Assembly (NCBI GenBank): GCA_964444665.1
Contig: CAYUIE010000008.1
Coordinates: forward strand, 62,001-126,000
Source of the DNA: CAYZTY01 sp964444665
GTDB lineage: Bacteria; Planctomycetota; Phycisphaerae; Sedimentisphaerales; CAYZTY01
Length of the DNA stretch: 64,000 nucleotides
Direction: 5' to 3'
Shown here: one piece after another, positions 1 through 7,814 of the stretch
Position numbering within the stretch: the stretch's first letter is position 1
Layout: each line of letters begins with the position of its first letter
The notes under the pieces: generated by a model
The model's input: only the letters and a program-made list of their open reading frames with translations
The model's database searches: none
Told to the model about the DNA's origin: nothing
Position numbers and translations under genes: made by a program

Positions 1-2
1 GC

Positions 3-239
3 CACCGGCCGAGAATGAGCGATTTGCGCGAGAGCGGCGCTCTCGAACAGGACGCCGATGTGGTAATGCTGCTTCACCGTGAAGATTATTATCATCGTGG
101 CGACGCGGATTATGCGCCCGACAACACGGCAGAAATCATAATAGCCAAACAGCGAAACGGACCTACAGGTCTGGTCAAACTCACATTCTTCGAGGAATTT
201 ATGCGGTTCGCAACCTCACACAAAGAACTACCTTTCTAG
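3..239 (+). CDS. dnaB: Replicative DNA helicase DnaB, C-terminal fragment
   Basis: This is the last 78 or so residues of the replicative helicase that unwinds DNA at the fork; the start lies before the window. The reading frame is open from the first complete codon. It carries the conserved RPRMSDLRESG stretch, the EQDADVVMLLHRE motif and the AEIIIAKQRNGPTG block of the RecA-like ATPase domain of DnaB, followed by the usual FFEEFMRF end. Only 8 nt separate it from the bamA start, so it may be transcribed into the envelope operon. The family call is secure; whether an intein or other insertion lies upstream cannot be seen. Confidence 0.95.
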   Translation, partial: HRPRMSDLRESGALEQDADVVMLLHREDYYHRGDADYAPDNTAEIIIAKQRNGPTGLVKLTFFEEFMRFATSHKELPF

Positions 240-247
240 GAGAAAAA

Positions 248-2650
248 ATGAAAGGCAAGAATCTGCTGTCCCCCCAGATTCCAGACCCCAGACCCCGGAC
301 CTCAAACCTCAGAGTTATGTCCTGCGTCTGGTCTGTTGAGTCTCACTATGTTATTGCTATTCTGATTTTTTTTATAGCTTCTACAACCTTCGGGCAAAAC
401 AGTTACGAAGGCATTGTGGTCGACAACATTGAGATTGTCGGTAACTATGCGGTAAGTACAACAAAGATACTCTCAAAGATCCGCATCAGGCCCGGCAAGA
501 CATTCAATTCGGCAGGCGCGGCAGACGACGCAAAGCGAATCGCCCAATTAGAAGGCGTTGAGTATGCTTATTACAATACACAACTCACAGATAATAAGCT
601 GAAACTAACGTTTGTCGTTGTGGAGAAGAATATCGCAAGGGCCATTCAGTTTATCGGCAACAAAAATGTAAAAGTGCAAAGTCTGTTAAAAAAACTGAAA
701 TTTAAGACAGGTGAGTTTCTCAATAAATATATAGCACAGTCAGGTTTGGAAGCTCTGACCGAATACTATCGAAAGCAGGGTTACGCATTCGCGAAAGTTA
801 CGCTGGAAACAGAGCAGCTGCAGGCAGGACGTGTGATTTACCATATTGATGAAGGGCCAAGAGTTAAGATAAAAGCGGTTGAATTCAGCGGTAACTCAGC
901 AATGCCCACCGATAAATTACGAAAAGCTATAAAGACCAAAAAGCAAAAAATGTTTTTCTGGCAGCAACACTACATTGAAAAGGACTTAAAGCAGGATGTC
1001 TCAAGGCTTGCAAGCCTGTATCAGAAACAAGGTTATCTTGACGCGCACATAGAGGTGATACCACAGTTCAGCGAAGACAAAAACGCCGTTATCATCAACT
1101 TTGTAATCTCAGAGGGCCCGATTTATACCGTAGATGAAATAATACTCACGGGCAACGAATTTTTTGATGAGCAGGCCTTGCGGTCTAAGCTTCAGCTGGT
1201 AGTCGGGCAGGTCTATAACCAGCAGTGGGCTGATTACGATACTAAAAAGATTCTGGGTCGTTACCGCCAATCCGGCTTCCTTGATACGCAGGTCATACAC
1301 AGACGCAAGTTCATCGGGCCGGGGCAAGTCCGAAGCGAATTTGAAATCAACGAAGGCCAACGTTTTAAAATAGGCAAGATTAATATTGCCGGCAACAAGC
1401 AGACACAGGACAAAGTCATCCGCAGGGTGCTTGACGAGTACGACTTCAAGCCAGGCGAATGGTACAATTCACATATAGCACGCGGAGACGGTCAGGGCGA
1501 GTTGGAGAAAGCATTAAAGAGAATCGTATTGACTGAATCGGCGTCTATCAGCGCTATGGGCACCGAGCCGGACCAAAGAGACGCCCAGGTCAGCATTTCG
1601 GAAGGACAAACAGGGATGATATTAATCGGAGCGGGCATTGACAGCACAGCAGGATTCATCGGACAATTGGTATTCGAGCAGCGTAATTTTGATATCTCGG
1701 ATTGGCCAAGCAGCTGGAATGAATTCATCACCGGACGGGCCTTCAAGGGTGCCGGCCAGACGTTAAGGATAGCCCTGGAGCCCGGTACCGAACAGACGCA
1801 ATACTCGATTAATTTCAGAGAGTCTTATCTTGACGACAAACCCATATCGATGGATGCCATAGCTTCGAGGTATAATAGAGGCAGGGAATCATACGACGAA
1901 GCAAGGACCCGCGGATACCTCGCGTTCGAGGAGCGCTTTCGTAACGGATGGCATCGCGGTATCGATTTCAGAGTAGAAAATGTCAAGGTCGACAATATAG
2001 ATTTGGATGCGCCATTTGAAATCCTGTCTGTGTCCGGTGATAACCTGCTATACAGCGTAAAGGTGCGTATAAGCAAGAACACAACAAATAACAGATTCAA
2101 TCCAACTGAAGGATACACTTTTAATACCAGTTACGAGCAAGTTACCGGAGACGATGACTTCGGCGTTGTCTCAGGTGTATACCGATGGTATAAGACGTTA
2201 ACCGAGGACTATGCAGAGCGAAAGACGGTTCTTGCTGCGAAAGTGCAAGCGGCAGGCATAGTGGTAGGCGACGCACCACCGTTCGAGAAGTTTTATGCCG
2301 GCGGTATGGGCAGTATCAGAGGATTCGACTATCGGGGCATAAGCACAAGAGGTCTTGCTTCGGACGGCTCGGGCAGGCGCGAGGACCCGATAGGGAGCGA
2401 CTGGATATTTCTGGCCAATGCGGAGGTATCGATACCGCTGGAGGCGAAGAATTTATCGATGCTGTTTTTTGTGGACAGCGGAACGATCGACACAGGTTGT
2501 TACCGGGCGTCGGTCGGTACAGGCGTGCAGATACTGGTACCCCAGTGGTTTGGACCTGTGCCGATGAGATTCGAGTTTGCTACGCAGATGAAGAAAGATG
2601 ATGAAGACGATACACAGGTCTTCAGCTTCTCAATTGGTCGGTTATTCTGA
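248..2650 (+). CDS. bamA: Outer membrane protein assembly factor BamA (Omp85)
   Basis: Omp85-family protein that inserts beta-barrel proteins into the outer membrane. It has a hydrophobic signal segment around residues 34-48, about five POTRA repeats (roughly 55-420), and a C-terminal barrel (about 470-800) with the IRGF motif near residue 690 (GGMGSIRGFDYRG). The length of 800 aa is normal. The ATG at 248 has a strong AGGAG ribosome site 5-6 nt upstream, so it is preferred over the in-frame ATG at 317. Residues 9-23 are then encoded by a low-complexity drifted repeat (276-312), giving an unusually long stretch before the signal peptide. It heads a run with ompH and the lipid A genes, consistent with an envelope-biogenesis operon. 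Confidence 0.93.
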   Translation: MKGKNLLSPQIPDPRPRTSNLRVMSCVWSVESHYVIAILIFFIASTTFGQNSYEGIVVDNIEIVGNYAVSTTKILSKIRIRPGKTFNSAGAADDAKRIAQLEGVEYAYYNTQLTDNKLKLTFVVVEKNIARAIQFIGNKNVKVQSLLKKLKFKTGEFLNKYIAQSGLEALTEYYRKQGYAFAKVTLETEQLQAGRVIYHIDEGPRVKIKAVEFSGNSAMPTDKLRKAIKTKKQKMFFWQQHYIEKDLKQDVSRLASLYQKQGYLDAHIEVIPQFSEDKNAVIINFVISEGPIYTVDEIILTGNEFFDEQALRSKLQLVVGQVYNQQWADYDTKKILGRYRQSGFLDTQVIHRRKFIGPGQVRSEFEINEGQRFKIGKINIAGNKQTQDKVIRRVLDEYDFKPGEWYNSHIARGDGQGELEKALKRIVLTESASISAMGTEPDQRDAQVSISEGQTGMILIGAGIDSTAGFIGQLVFEQRNFDISDWPSSWNEFITGRAFKGAGQTLRIALEPGTEQTQYSINFRESYLDDKPISMDAIASRYNRGRESYDEARTRGYLAFEERFRNGWHRGIDFRVENVKVDNIDLDAPFEILSVSGDNLLYSVKVRISKNTTNNRFNPTEGYTFNTSYEQVTGDDDFGVVSGVYRWYKTLTEDYAERKTVLAAKVQAAGIVVGDAPPFEKFYAGGMGSIRGFDYRGISTRGLASDGSGRREDPIGSDWIFLANAEVSIPLEAKNLSMLFFVDSGTIDTGCYRASVGTGVQILVPQWFGPVPMRFEFATQMKKDDEDDTQVFSFSIGRLF
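276..312 (+). repeat. Drifted CAGACCCC-type simple repeat inside the bamA leader
   Basis: Degenerate units of the form CCAGACCCC / AGACCCCGG / ACCTCAAACCTCAG follow one another. They sit just after the bamA start codon and encode a proline/arginine-rich stretch unlike a normal signal-peptide n-region. Similar quasi-repeats of other sequence occur at 6668-6715 and 7749-7797. Confidence 0.55.
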
Positions 2651-2690
2651 CTTCGGCGAGGGCTTCGACTGAGCTGGGCCGAATGTCCTC
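2651..2690. repeat. REP-like TTCGACTGAGCT element between bamA and ompH
   Basis: The intergenic start contains GGCTTCGACTGAGCTGGGCC followed by GAATGTCCTCAG. This resembles the widely dispersed TTCGACTGAGCTCAG...CTGAG short repeats of environmental bacterial genomes. The resemblance is from memory; only one other possible relative, at 6727-6760, is seen here. Confidence 0.4.
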
Positions 2691-2738
2691 AGTAGAGTCG
2701 ATTACGGTGATAACGATATTTACACAGAAAGGTAAATT

Positions 2739-3332
2739 ATGAAAGGTAAAAAAATTGTTTTCGGCAGCATTATTGTCTCGGCCATCCTGCTGGCAGCCGG
2801 ATATGAAAGCAGCGGTAAGGAAAGCAAGCCTGGAAATACAACACTGAAAATCGGAGTTGTGAGTATCCGTTCGGTTTTCCAGGATTGCAAAAAAAGTAGT
2901 GAGCACCAAAAGAAACTTGGCGATGAGCAGAACAGAATTATTACCGAGCTGGAAAAACTATCGAAGGAAATAGAGGCGTTGAAAGCCGAATTGATGACAC
3001 GCAAGCCAGGCAGTAGCGACTACTCGAAATTAATGCTGCAAATGATGGACAAGCAGGCCCAACTCGGCGCCAGAAAAGAGTTCCATCAGCAGGAGATAAT
3101 GTTAAAGGACCAGCAATGGACTGAACAACTATATAAGGATATTATAAAGTCAGTGGAGCAGGTTGCAAAGACGAAGGGGCTTGATATAGTGCTGGCAAAA
3201 GAGGAACTCGATTTTCCTTCGACAAATCAAACGGAACTTATGCTTGCCATCAGGACTAACAAGCTGCTTTTCTCGGCAGACGGCCTTGATATAACTAAAG
3301 AAGTTGTAAAGCTGCTGAATACGCAAGATTAA
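2739..3332 (+). CDS. OmpH/Skp-family periplasmic chaperone
   Basis: A 197-aa exported protein of the OmpH/Skp family, which holds unfolded outer-membrane proteins in the periplasm for BamA. Residues 6-20 form a hydrophobic export segment. The mature part starts with the typical KIGVVSIRSVFQDCKK strand-helix, followed by a long charged helical hairpin (about 55-145), the coiled-coil tentacle region of Skp, and a C-terminal LDIVLAKEEL-type strand. The segment LLAAGYESSGKE looks like a lipobox whose cysteine has become Tyr22 (TAT rather than TGT), so it is probably soluble here. It follows bamA directly and precedes lpxD, the standard order for this family. The start has an AGAAAGG site upstream. 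Confidence 0.88.
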   Translation: MKGKKIVFGSIIVSAILLAAGYESSGKESKPGNTTLKIGVVSIRSVFQDCKKSSEHQKKLGDEQNRIITELEKLSKEIEALKAELMTRKPGSSDYSKLMLQMMDKQAQLGARKEFHQQEIMLKDQQWTEQLYKDIIKSVEQVAKTKGLDIVLAKEELDFPSTNQTELMLAIRTNKLLFSADGLDITKEVVKLLNTQD

Positions 3333-3373
3333 CACGCATCAGCTTTCAAAAGGTTTTTTTCGGTCACAGGACA

Positions 3374-4426
3374 ATGAAGAACAGACACCCTACAAATATT
3401 ACAGTGCGGCAGCTGGCAGAGCGAATAGACGCTGAATTGGTCGGTGACGGTTCGGGTTACATTAGTGGCGTTAACACCGTCGAAGCGGCCGATACAAACG
3501 AGGTTACTTTTGCTTCTGGTGAGAAGTACATCAGTAAACTGCAGCACTCGCGGGCCGGAGCTATTATCACATCGAAGAAAATCAATGACCTGCAGAAGAC
3601 TCAACTGATTATAGAAAATGTTGAGGCCGGGCTGATAAAGGCCCTGAGTATTTTTGCACCAAAATTAGCACCGCTGAAGCCCGGTATTGACTCGCGGGCG
3701 ATAGTCGCCGAGACTGCGAAAGTCGCACGAAGTGCCTATATAGGCCCGGATGTGCATATTGACCGGGACGTAGAGATCGGTGAGGGCAGTATAATTGCAG
3801 CCAGCTGCAAGATTGGTGAAAACACAAAGATAGGCGAAAATTGCCGGCTTGACAGTAACGCGGTTATTTACCATAACTGCATAATCGGCAACAATGTCAT
3901 CATCCAGGCCAACAGCACGATCGGCTCGACAGGCTTCGGTTATTCATATATTGACGGAGTCCATCAGCTTATACCGCATAATGGCGGAGTTATAATAGAG
4001 GATTGTGTCGAGATTGGGGCGAATTGTTGTATTGACCGGGCAAAATTTGGCAATACAATAATTGGAGCAGGAACAAAGATTGATAACCTGGTCCAAATAG
4101 CACACAATGTAGTTGTCGGTAAGTGCTGCCTGTTAGCAGGACAAGTCGGTTTGGCTGGAAGCTGCAAACTCGGTGATAGAGTAGTTCTGGCCGGCCAAGT
4201 GGGCCTTGTTGACCATATAGAGTTGGGCGACGGCGTCATAGTAGGAGCAAGGGCTGCGGTTTTTCAAGATGTATCGGCCGGTCAACAAATACTTGGTGTA
4301 CCGGCAATAGAGCGAAAAAAGGCCTTGAAAGTGATTAAGATTGTACAAAGATTGCCTAAAATAGTCGAACAACTTAGGCAATTTTCAGCAAGAATAAAAA
4401 GGCTTGAGGACACACGCAAGGACTGA
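3374..4426 (+). CDS. lpxD: UDP-3-O-acylglucosamine N-acyltransferase LpxD
   Basis: Third step of lipid A synthesis: transfers an acyl chain to the 2-amino group of UDP-3-O-acyl-glucosamine in the cytoplasm. The 350-aa protein has the N-terminal uridine-binding domain (about 1-105), a left-handed beta-helix of hexapeptide repeats (about 110-310), and C-terminal helices. The active-site region NLVQIAHNVVVG supplies the expected catalytic histidine near residue 243, and STGFGYSY and GANCCIDRA match the family. It lies between ompH and lpxC-fabZ, with a 41-nt gap after ompH. Confidence 0.95.
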   Translation: MKNRHPTNITVRQLAERIDAELVGDGSGYISGVNTVEAADTNEVTFASGEKYISKLQHSRAGAIITSKKINDLQKTQLIIENVEAGLIKALSIFAPKLAPLKPGIDSRAIVAETAKVARSAYIGPDVHIDRDVEIGEGSIIAASCKIGENTKIGENCRLDSNAVIYHNCIIGNNVIIQANSTIGSTGFGYSYIDGVHQLIPHNGGVIIEDCVEIGANCCIDRAKFGNTIIGAGTKIDNLVQIAHNVVVGKCCLLAGQVGLAGSCKLGDRVVLAGQVGLVDHIELGDGVIVGARAAVFQDVSAGQQILGVPAIERKKALKVIKIVQRLPKIVEQLRQFSARIKRLEDTRKD

Positions 4427-4521
4427 TACTACTTCCAGGGAGGGAGAGGCTTTAACGGACAGACTTCTTCAGAAATCCTCTCAATCTGTCTGCTTGTGGT
4501 TTTTAAACAGAGGTTTTGGAA

Positions 4522-5832
4522 TTGGAGCTACAAAAGACAATAGAACGTGAGGTGTCAGTATCCGGTAAGGGTCTTTTCGAAGGCAAAGAGACCAAGGTGA
4601 TATTTCGTCCCGGCCAGGCCGATACCGGTGTGGTTTTTATACGGACCGATACACCGGAGCCGGTGCGAATCCAGGCACTTGCAAACAACATTGCCGAGCG
4701 TTCGCGGCGGACCACGATAAAAAACGGCTCGGTTAGCATTGAGACCATTGAGCATTGCCTGGCAGCAGTAAGTGCGCTGGGGATTGATAATTTGATAATT
4801 GAGGTAAATGGACAGGAGATGCCCGGGCTCGATGCCAGCAGCAATGAATACCTGCGAGTGCTGAAAAAAGCCGGCATCACCGAACAGCACGCTCGGCGTC
4901 GAGAGCTTGTGATAGCAGAACCCATGATGGAGATGCGGGGAGATGCCTCAATATACGCGATGCCGGCTCAGGGCGATTCGTTGTATATCACGTTTGAACT
5001 GAACTATCCAAGGCATACAGGCATCGGCAGGCAGAATTTTAGCTGCCAGGTTACTACGGAGTTTTTCGAAAAGCAACTTGCCGCCGCGAGGACATTTCTG
5101 CTTGAGCCGGAGGCCAAGCAATTCCAGGCGCGTGGACTTGGCAAGCATTTGGGCCCACGCGAGATTCTGGTTATTGGTTCCGACGGACCCATCAAGAACA
5201 GCTACAGATTCAAAGATGAGTGCGTGCGACACAAGATTGTGGACCTGATAGGTGACCTGGCATTAGTGGGTCGGCCCATAAGGGGACGAATTATAGCCTA
5301 CAAAAGCGGCCATTCACTAAATCTCAGACTTGTACGTAAACTCTTTGAGCTGGCCAATAGACAGGACCGACTCTCGCGCGTGGGAACCGATGCTTTGCTG
5401 GACATTCGCCAAATTGCCAAGGTTCTTCCGCACCGATATCCATTTTTGTTGGTGGACAAGGTAATTGAAGTAGAGGGGCATACAAAAATAAAGGGGATAA
5501 AAAATGTCAGCTTCAATGAACACTTTTTCCAGGGACACTTTCCCGGCACACCGGTAATGCCGGGAGTACTTATATTAGAAGCGATGGCACAGATATCAGG
5601 TTTGCTTTTTGCGCAAAGGCTCGAACTCACGGGCAAACTGGCGGTACTGCTGAGTATGGACAGAGTGAAGATACGTAAAAGGGTCATTCCCGGTGACCAG
5701 CTTATTCTTACAGCCGAGACCATCAGGATTAAAAGTAGAACCGCTCACTGCCGCTGCCGGGCGATTGTAGGCGATAAGGTGGCCGCGGAAGCCGAGATGA
5801 AGTTTATGCTGCTTGACGACGAGGTTAGATAA
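4522..5832 (+). CDS. lpxC: Bifunctional LpxC deacetylase / FabZ dehydratase fusion
   Basis: The N-terminal part (about 1-285) is UDP-3-O-acyl-GlcNAc deacetylase, the committed zinc-dependent step of lipid A synthesis: TIEHCLAA, HKIVDLIGD and SGHSLNLRLV carry the metal and catalytic residues. The C-terminal part (about 290-436) is the (3R)-hydroxyacyl-ACP dehydratase FabZ, with LPHRYPFLLVDKV, the catalytic GHFPGTPVMPG histidine and LEAMAQ glutamate. Fusion of these two enzymes is known in Bacteroidetes and planctomycete-type genomes. There is no ATG. AGAGG at 4509-4513 lies 8 nt before TTG 4522 but only 2 nt before TTG 4516, so 4522 is chosen. The rare TTG start may limit expression, useful since both halves compete for the same acyl-ACP pool. 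Confidence 0.94.
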   Translation: MELQKTIEREVSVSGKGLFEGKETKVIFRPGQADTGVVFIRTDTPEPVRIQALANNIAERSRRTTIKNGSVSIETIEHCLAAVSALGIDNLIIEVNGQEMPGLDASSNEYLRVLKKAGITEQHARRRELVIAEPMMEMRGDASIYAMPAQGDSLYITFELNYPRHTGIGRQNFSCQVTTEFFEKQLAAARTFLLEPEAKQFQARGLGKHLGPREILVIGSDGPIKNSYRFKDECVRHKIVDLIGDLALVGRPIRGRIIAYKSGHSLNLRLVRKLFELANRQDRLSRVGTDALLDIRQIAKVLPHRYPFLLVDKVIEVEGHTKIKGIKNVSFNEHFFQGHFPGTPVMPGVLILEAMAQISGLLFAQRLELTGKLAVLLSMDRVKIRKRVIPGDQLILTAETIRIKSRTAHCRCRAIVGDKVAAEAEMKFMLLDDEVR

Positions 5833-5860
5833 AACGTAGATTTTAAAATCAAGGGTAATT

Positions 5861-6685
5861 ATGACGAAAGTGCATAAAAGCGCGGTTGTGGATAAAAAAG
5901 CCAGCCTGGCAAAGGACGTTGTCATTGGACCCAATTGCGTCATCGATGGGGGCGTGACTATCGACAGCGGTACGGTTCTCGATGCCAACGTTGTTGTCGG
6001 AAAAAACGTGCAAATCGGAAAGAACAATCGCTTGTACGCGAACTGCGTACTGGGGCGAAGTCCGCAATTGCTGGGTATAAACGAAAATACGGAAGTCGGG
6101 GACCTGGTTATTGGCGATAATAACACTATCAGGGAACAGATAACAATCCATCCAAGTATGCACCCAGGCCGATTAACCAAAGTAGGGAATGATAACCTGC
6201 TTATGGTCGGGACGCACATCGGCCATGACTGCGTACTCGAAGACAAACTCGTTCTGAGTAACTACTCGCAGATCGGCGGACATTGCCGGCTCGAGAGGGG
6301 TGTTTGGTTTAGCGGGCTGGTGGCGACACATCAATTTGTAACTATCGGCAAATGGTGTTATGCAGCGGGATTCGCAGGAATTAATCACGACGTTCCTCCC
6401 TTCGTCATTGTCAGCGGCCACTATCCACCGATGGTGCGTGCGGTGAATAAGCGCGGGATGGACAGGGCAGGGCTAAACCCGCAACAGCAGGAAAATATAA
6501 TTATAGGCTTCAAACGGCTCTATCGCACACCGGGACCGCTTTTGTCCAACGCCAAGGCATTAGCCGCCCAAGACGGGCTCGACGAAAACGTTCGGGCAAT
6601 GGTCGATGCAATAATCAAAAGCAGTAAGCATCGCTTCGGCAGATACCTTGAGCTGTCCAGAGAACATAGGACGGACAACAGATGA
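5861..6685 (+). CDS. lpxA: Acyl-ACP--UDP-GlcNAc O-acyltransferase LpxA
   Basis: First enzyme of lipid A synthesis, acylating the sugar 3-position. It is 274 aa, with hexapeptide repeats over residues 1-190 forming the left-handed beta-helix and a C-terminal helical bundle. HIGHDC contains the catalytic histidine (E. coli His125 equivalent), and TIHPSM, VATHQFV and HDVPPFVIVSGHYP follow the family pattern. The segment NKRGMDRAG retains the Asn and Arg matching the E. coli sugar-nucleotide contacts. An AAGGG site precedes the ATG. It overlaps the next gene by 4 nt (ATGA), implying translational coupling with the oxidoreductase. Confidence 0.95.
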   Translation: MTKVHKSAVVDKKASLAKDVVIGPNCVIDGGVTIDSGTVLDANVVVGKNVQIGKNNRLYANCVLGRSPQLLGINENTEVGDLVIGDNNTIREQITIHPSMHPGRLTKVGNDNLLMVGTHIGHDCVLEDKLVLSNYSQIGGHCRLERGVWFSGLVATHQFVTIGKWCYAAGFAGINHDVPPFVIVSGHYPPMVRAVNKRGMDRAGLNPQQQENIIIGFKRLYRTPGPLLSNAKALAAQDGLDENVRAMVDAIIKSSKHRFGRYLELSREHRTDNR

Positions 6686-6715
6686 AAGACAACGGACGAT
6701 GGACGAGTAATGAGC
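6668..6715 (+). repeat. Drifted GACAACGGACGATGGACG repeat across the lpxA/oxidoreductase junction
   Basis: Degenerate units such as GGACGGACAACAG and GACAACGGACGATGGACG run from the last lpxA codons into the start of the oxidoreductase. They encode the atypical leader of that protein. Confidence 0.5.
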
Positions 6716-7749
6716 AACGCCTGCCCAGAGTGGAGTCGAGGGGAGCGACGAGGTTACGCACAGCGGTCGTAGGTGCAGGCAAGATGGGGGCGATTCATGC
6801 CAAGGTTTATAGCCAGCTGCCTGAAAGCGAACTTGTGGCAGTCGTCGACCTGGATAAAGCAAAGGCACGTAAGCTGGCTCGGAAGTATAAATGTCGGGCC
6901 CTCGATAATTGCCGGGAGCTTATAGGCTACGTAAATGCGGCTACCATAGCGACCCCGACCGAATCTCACCTTTCTCTTGCGAAGCTTTTCATCGAAAGCC
7001 ATATTCCGGTAATGATTGAAAAACCACTGGCCGTCAATGCGCAAGAAGCAAGTAAAATTGTAGCTGCCGCGAGGCAAAATAACATACTGGCAGCAGTCGG
7101 CCATTCAGAACGCTGCAATCCCGTGGCACGGGCAATGAAGCGGCTGAATATAGAACCCAAATTCATCGAATCAATACGCATCAGCCCCTATCCTTTTCGC
7201 TCAACCGACATCGGCGTCGTGATGGATGTAATGATTCACGATATAGACATCATTCTCTCACTGGCGGCCAGCGAGGTGAAAAAAATTGACGCCGTCGGCG
7301 TAAATGTCATTGGCGAACACGAGGATATTTGCAATGCGAGGATTGTTTTCGAATCGGGATGTATAGCAAACATTACTGCTTCACGCCTGGCACTCAAAAC
7401 CGAAAGAAAGGTGCGGGTTTTCAGCCGAGAGGCGTATCTGAGTCTGGACTATCTCCAAAAAAAAGGTATCGTCATCAAGGCCAAGCCAAATGTAGATGTA
7501 GTCCAATGGATAAGAAAGCGTCAGAAGGCAGGAAATTTCAGTTTTGCAGGTCTTAACTGGCCGGACCTGCTGCATATAGAACGGCTTGATATAGACGAGA
7601 AGGAACCGCTGCGCGTGGAACAGGAGGCATTTTTGCGGGCGGTTGCAGATAAAACGGCTCGGCCTATAGTTTCCATCGATGAGGGCCTGGCGGCAATCCA
7701 GTGTGCAGAGAAAATCCTGGAATCAATCAAAAAACACAAATGGGACTAA
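6682..7749 (+). CDS. Gfo/Idh/MocA-family oxidoreductase, possibly UDP-GlcNAc 3-dehydrogenase
   Basis: NAD-dependent sugar dehydrogenase fold. A Rossmann motif VVGAGKMGAIHAKVY begins near residue 30, followed by MIEKPLAVNAQEA (the conserved EKP catalytic-lysine motif) and a Gfo/Idh C-terminal domain with VMDVMIHDIDIILSL. Coupling to lpxA by an ATGA overlap suggests a lipid A role. In some bacteria a related enzyme, GnnA, sits beside lpxA and oxidises UDP-GlcNAc at C3 for 3-amino lipid A; that assignment is inference, and no GnnB aminotransferase is seen. The first 28 residues are encoded by repeat-like DNA and do not belong to the fold, so a start near the Rossmann strand is possible. Confidence 0.8.
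   Translation: MKDNGRWTSNEQRLPRVESRGATRLRTAVVGAGKMGAIHAKVYSQLPESELVAVVDLDKAKARKLARKYKCRALDNCRELIGYVNAATIATPTESHLSLAKLFIESHIPVMIEKPLAVNAQEASKIVAAARQNNILAAVGHSERCNPVARAMKRLNIEPKFIESIRISPYPFRSTDIGVVMDVMIHDIDIILSLAASEVKKIDAVGVNVIGEHEDICNARIVFESGCIANITASRLALKTERKVRVFSREAYLSLDYLQKKGIVIKAKPNVDVVQWIRKRQKAGNFSFAGLNWPDLLHIERLDIDEKEPLRVEQEAFLRAVADKTARPIVSIDEGLAAIQCAEKILESIKKHKWD
6727..6760. repeat. REP-like GGAGTCGAGGGGAGC segment in the oxidoreductase leader
   Basis: GAGTGGAGTCGAGGGGAGCG followed by ACGAGG resembles the GAGCGGAGTCGAAGGG-type dispersed short repeats. It is translated as part of an N-terminal extension. A single copy, recognised only by similarity to remembered elements. Confidence 0.3.
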
Positions 7750-7797
7750 TAATAATTGATGGTTCACTATTGATAATTGATTATTGGATTATGAATT
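7749..7797. repeat. ATTGATAATTGATTATTGG quasi-repeat
   Basis: The spacer before the cyclophilin gene consists of drifted ATTGAT/ATTGATAATTG/ATTATTGG units, AT-rich and non-coding. It is the third simple quasi-repeat at a gene junction in this 8-kb block. Confidence 0.5.
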
Positions 7798-7814
7798 TTT
7801 GAAAGGAATATTTT

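Noticed and set aside
4461..4497. GGACAGA...TCTGTCT inverted repeat with a following T-rich stretch, considered as a terminator between lpxD and lpxC
   Set aside because: The loop is long, one pair is a wobble, and the T-run is separated from the stem; support is too weak to list.
5596..6246. 216-codon open frame on the minus strand
   Set aside because: Antisense to the lpxC-fabZ end and lpxA, both certain; it spans the junction of two real genes.
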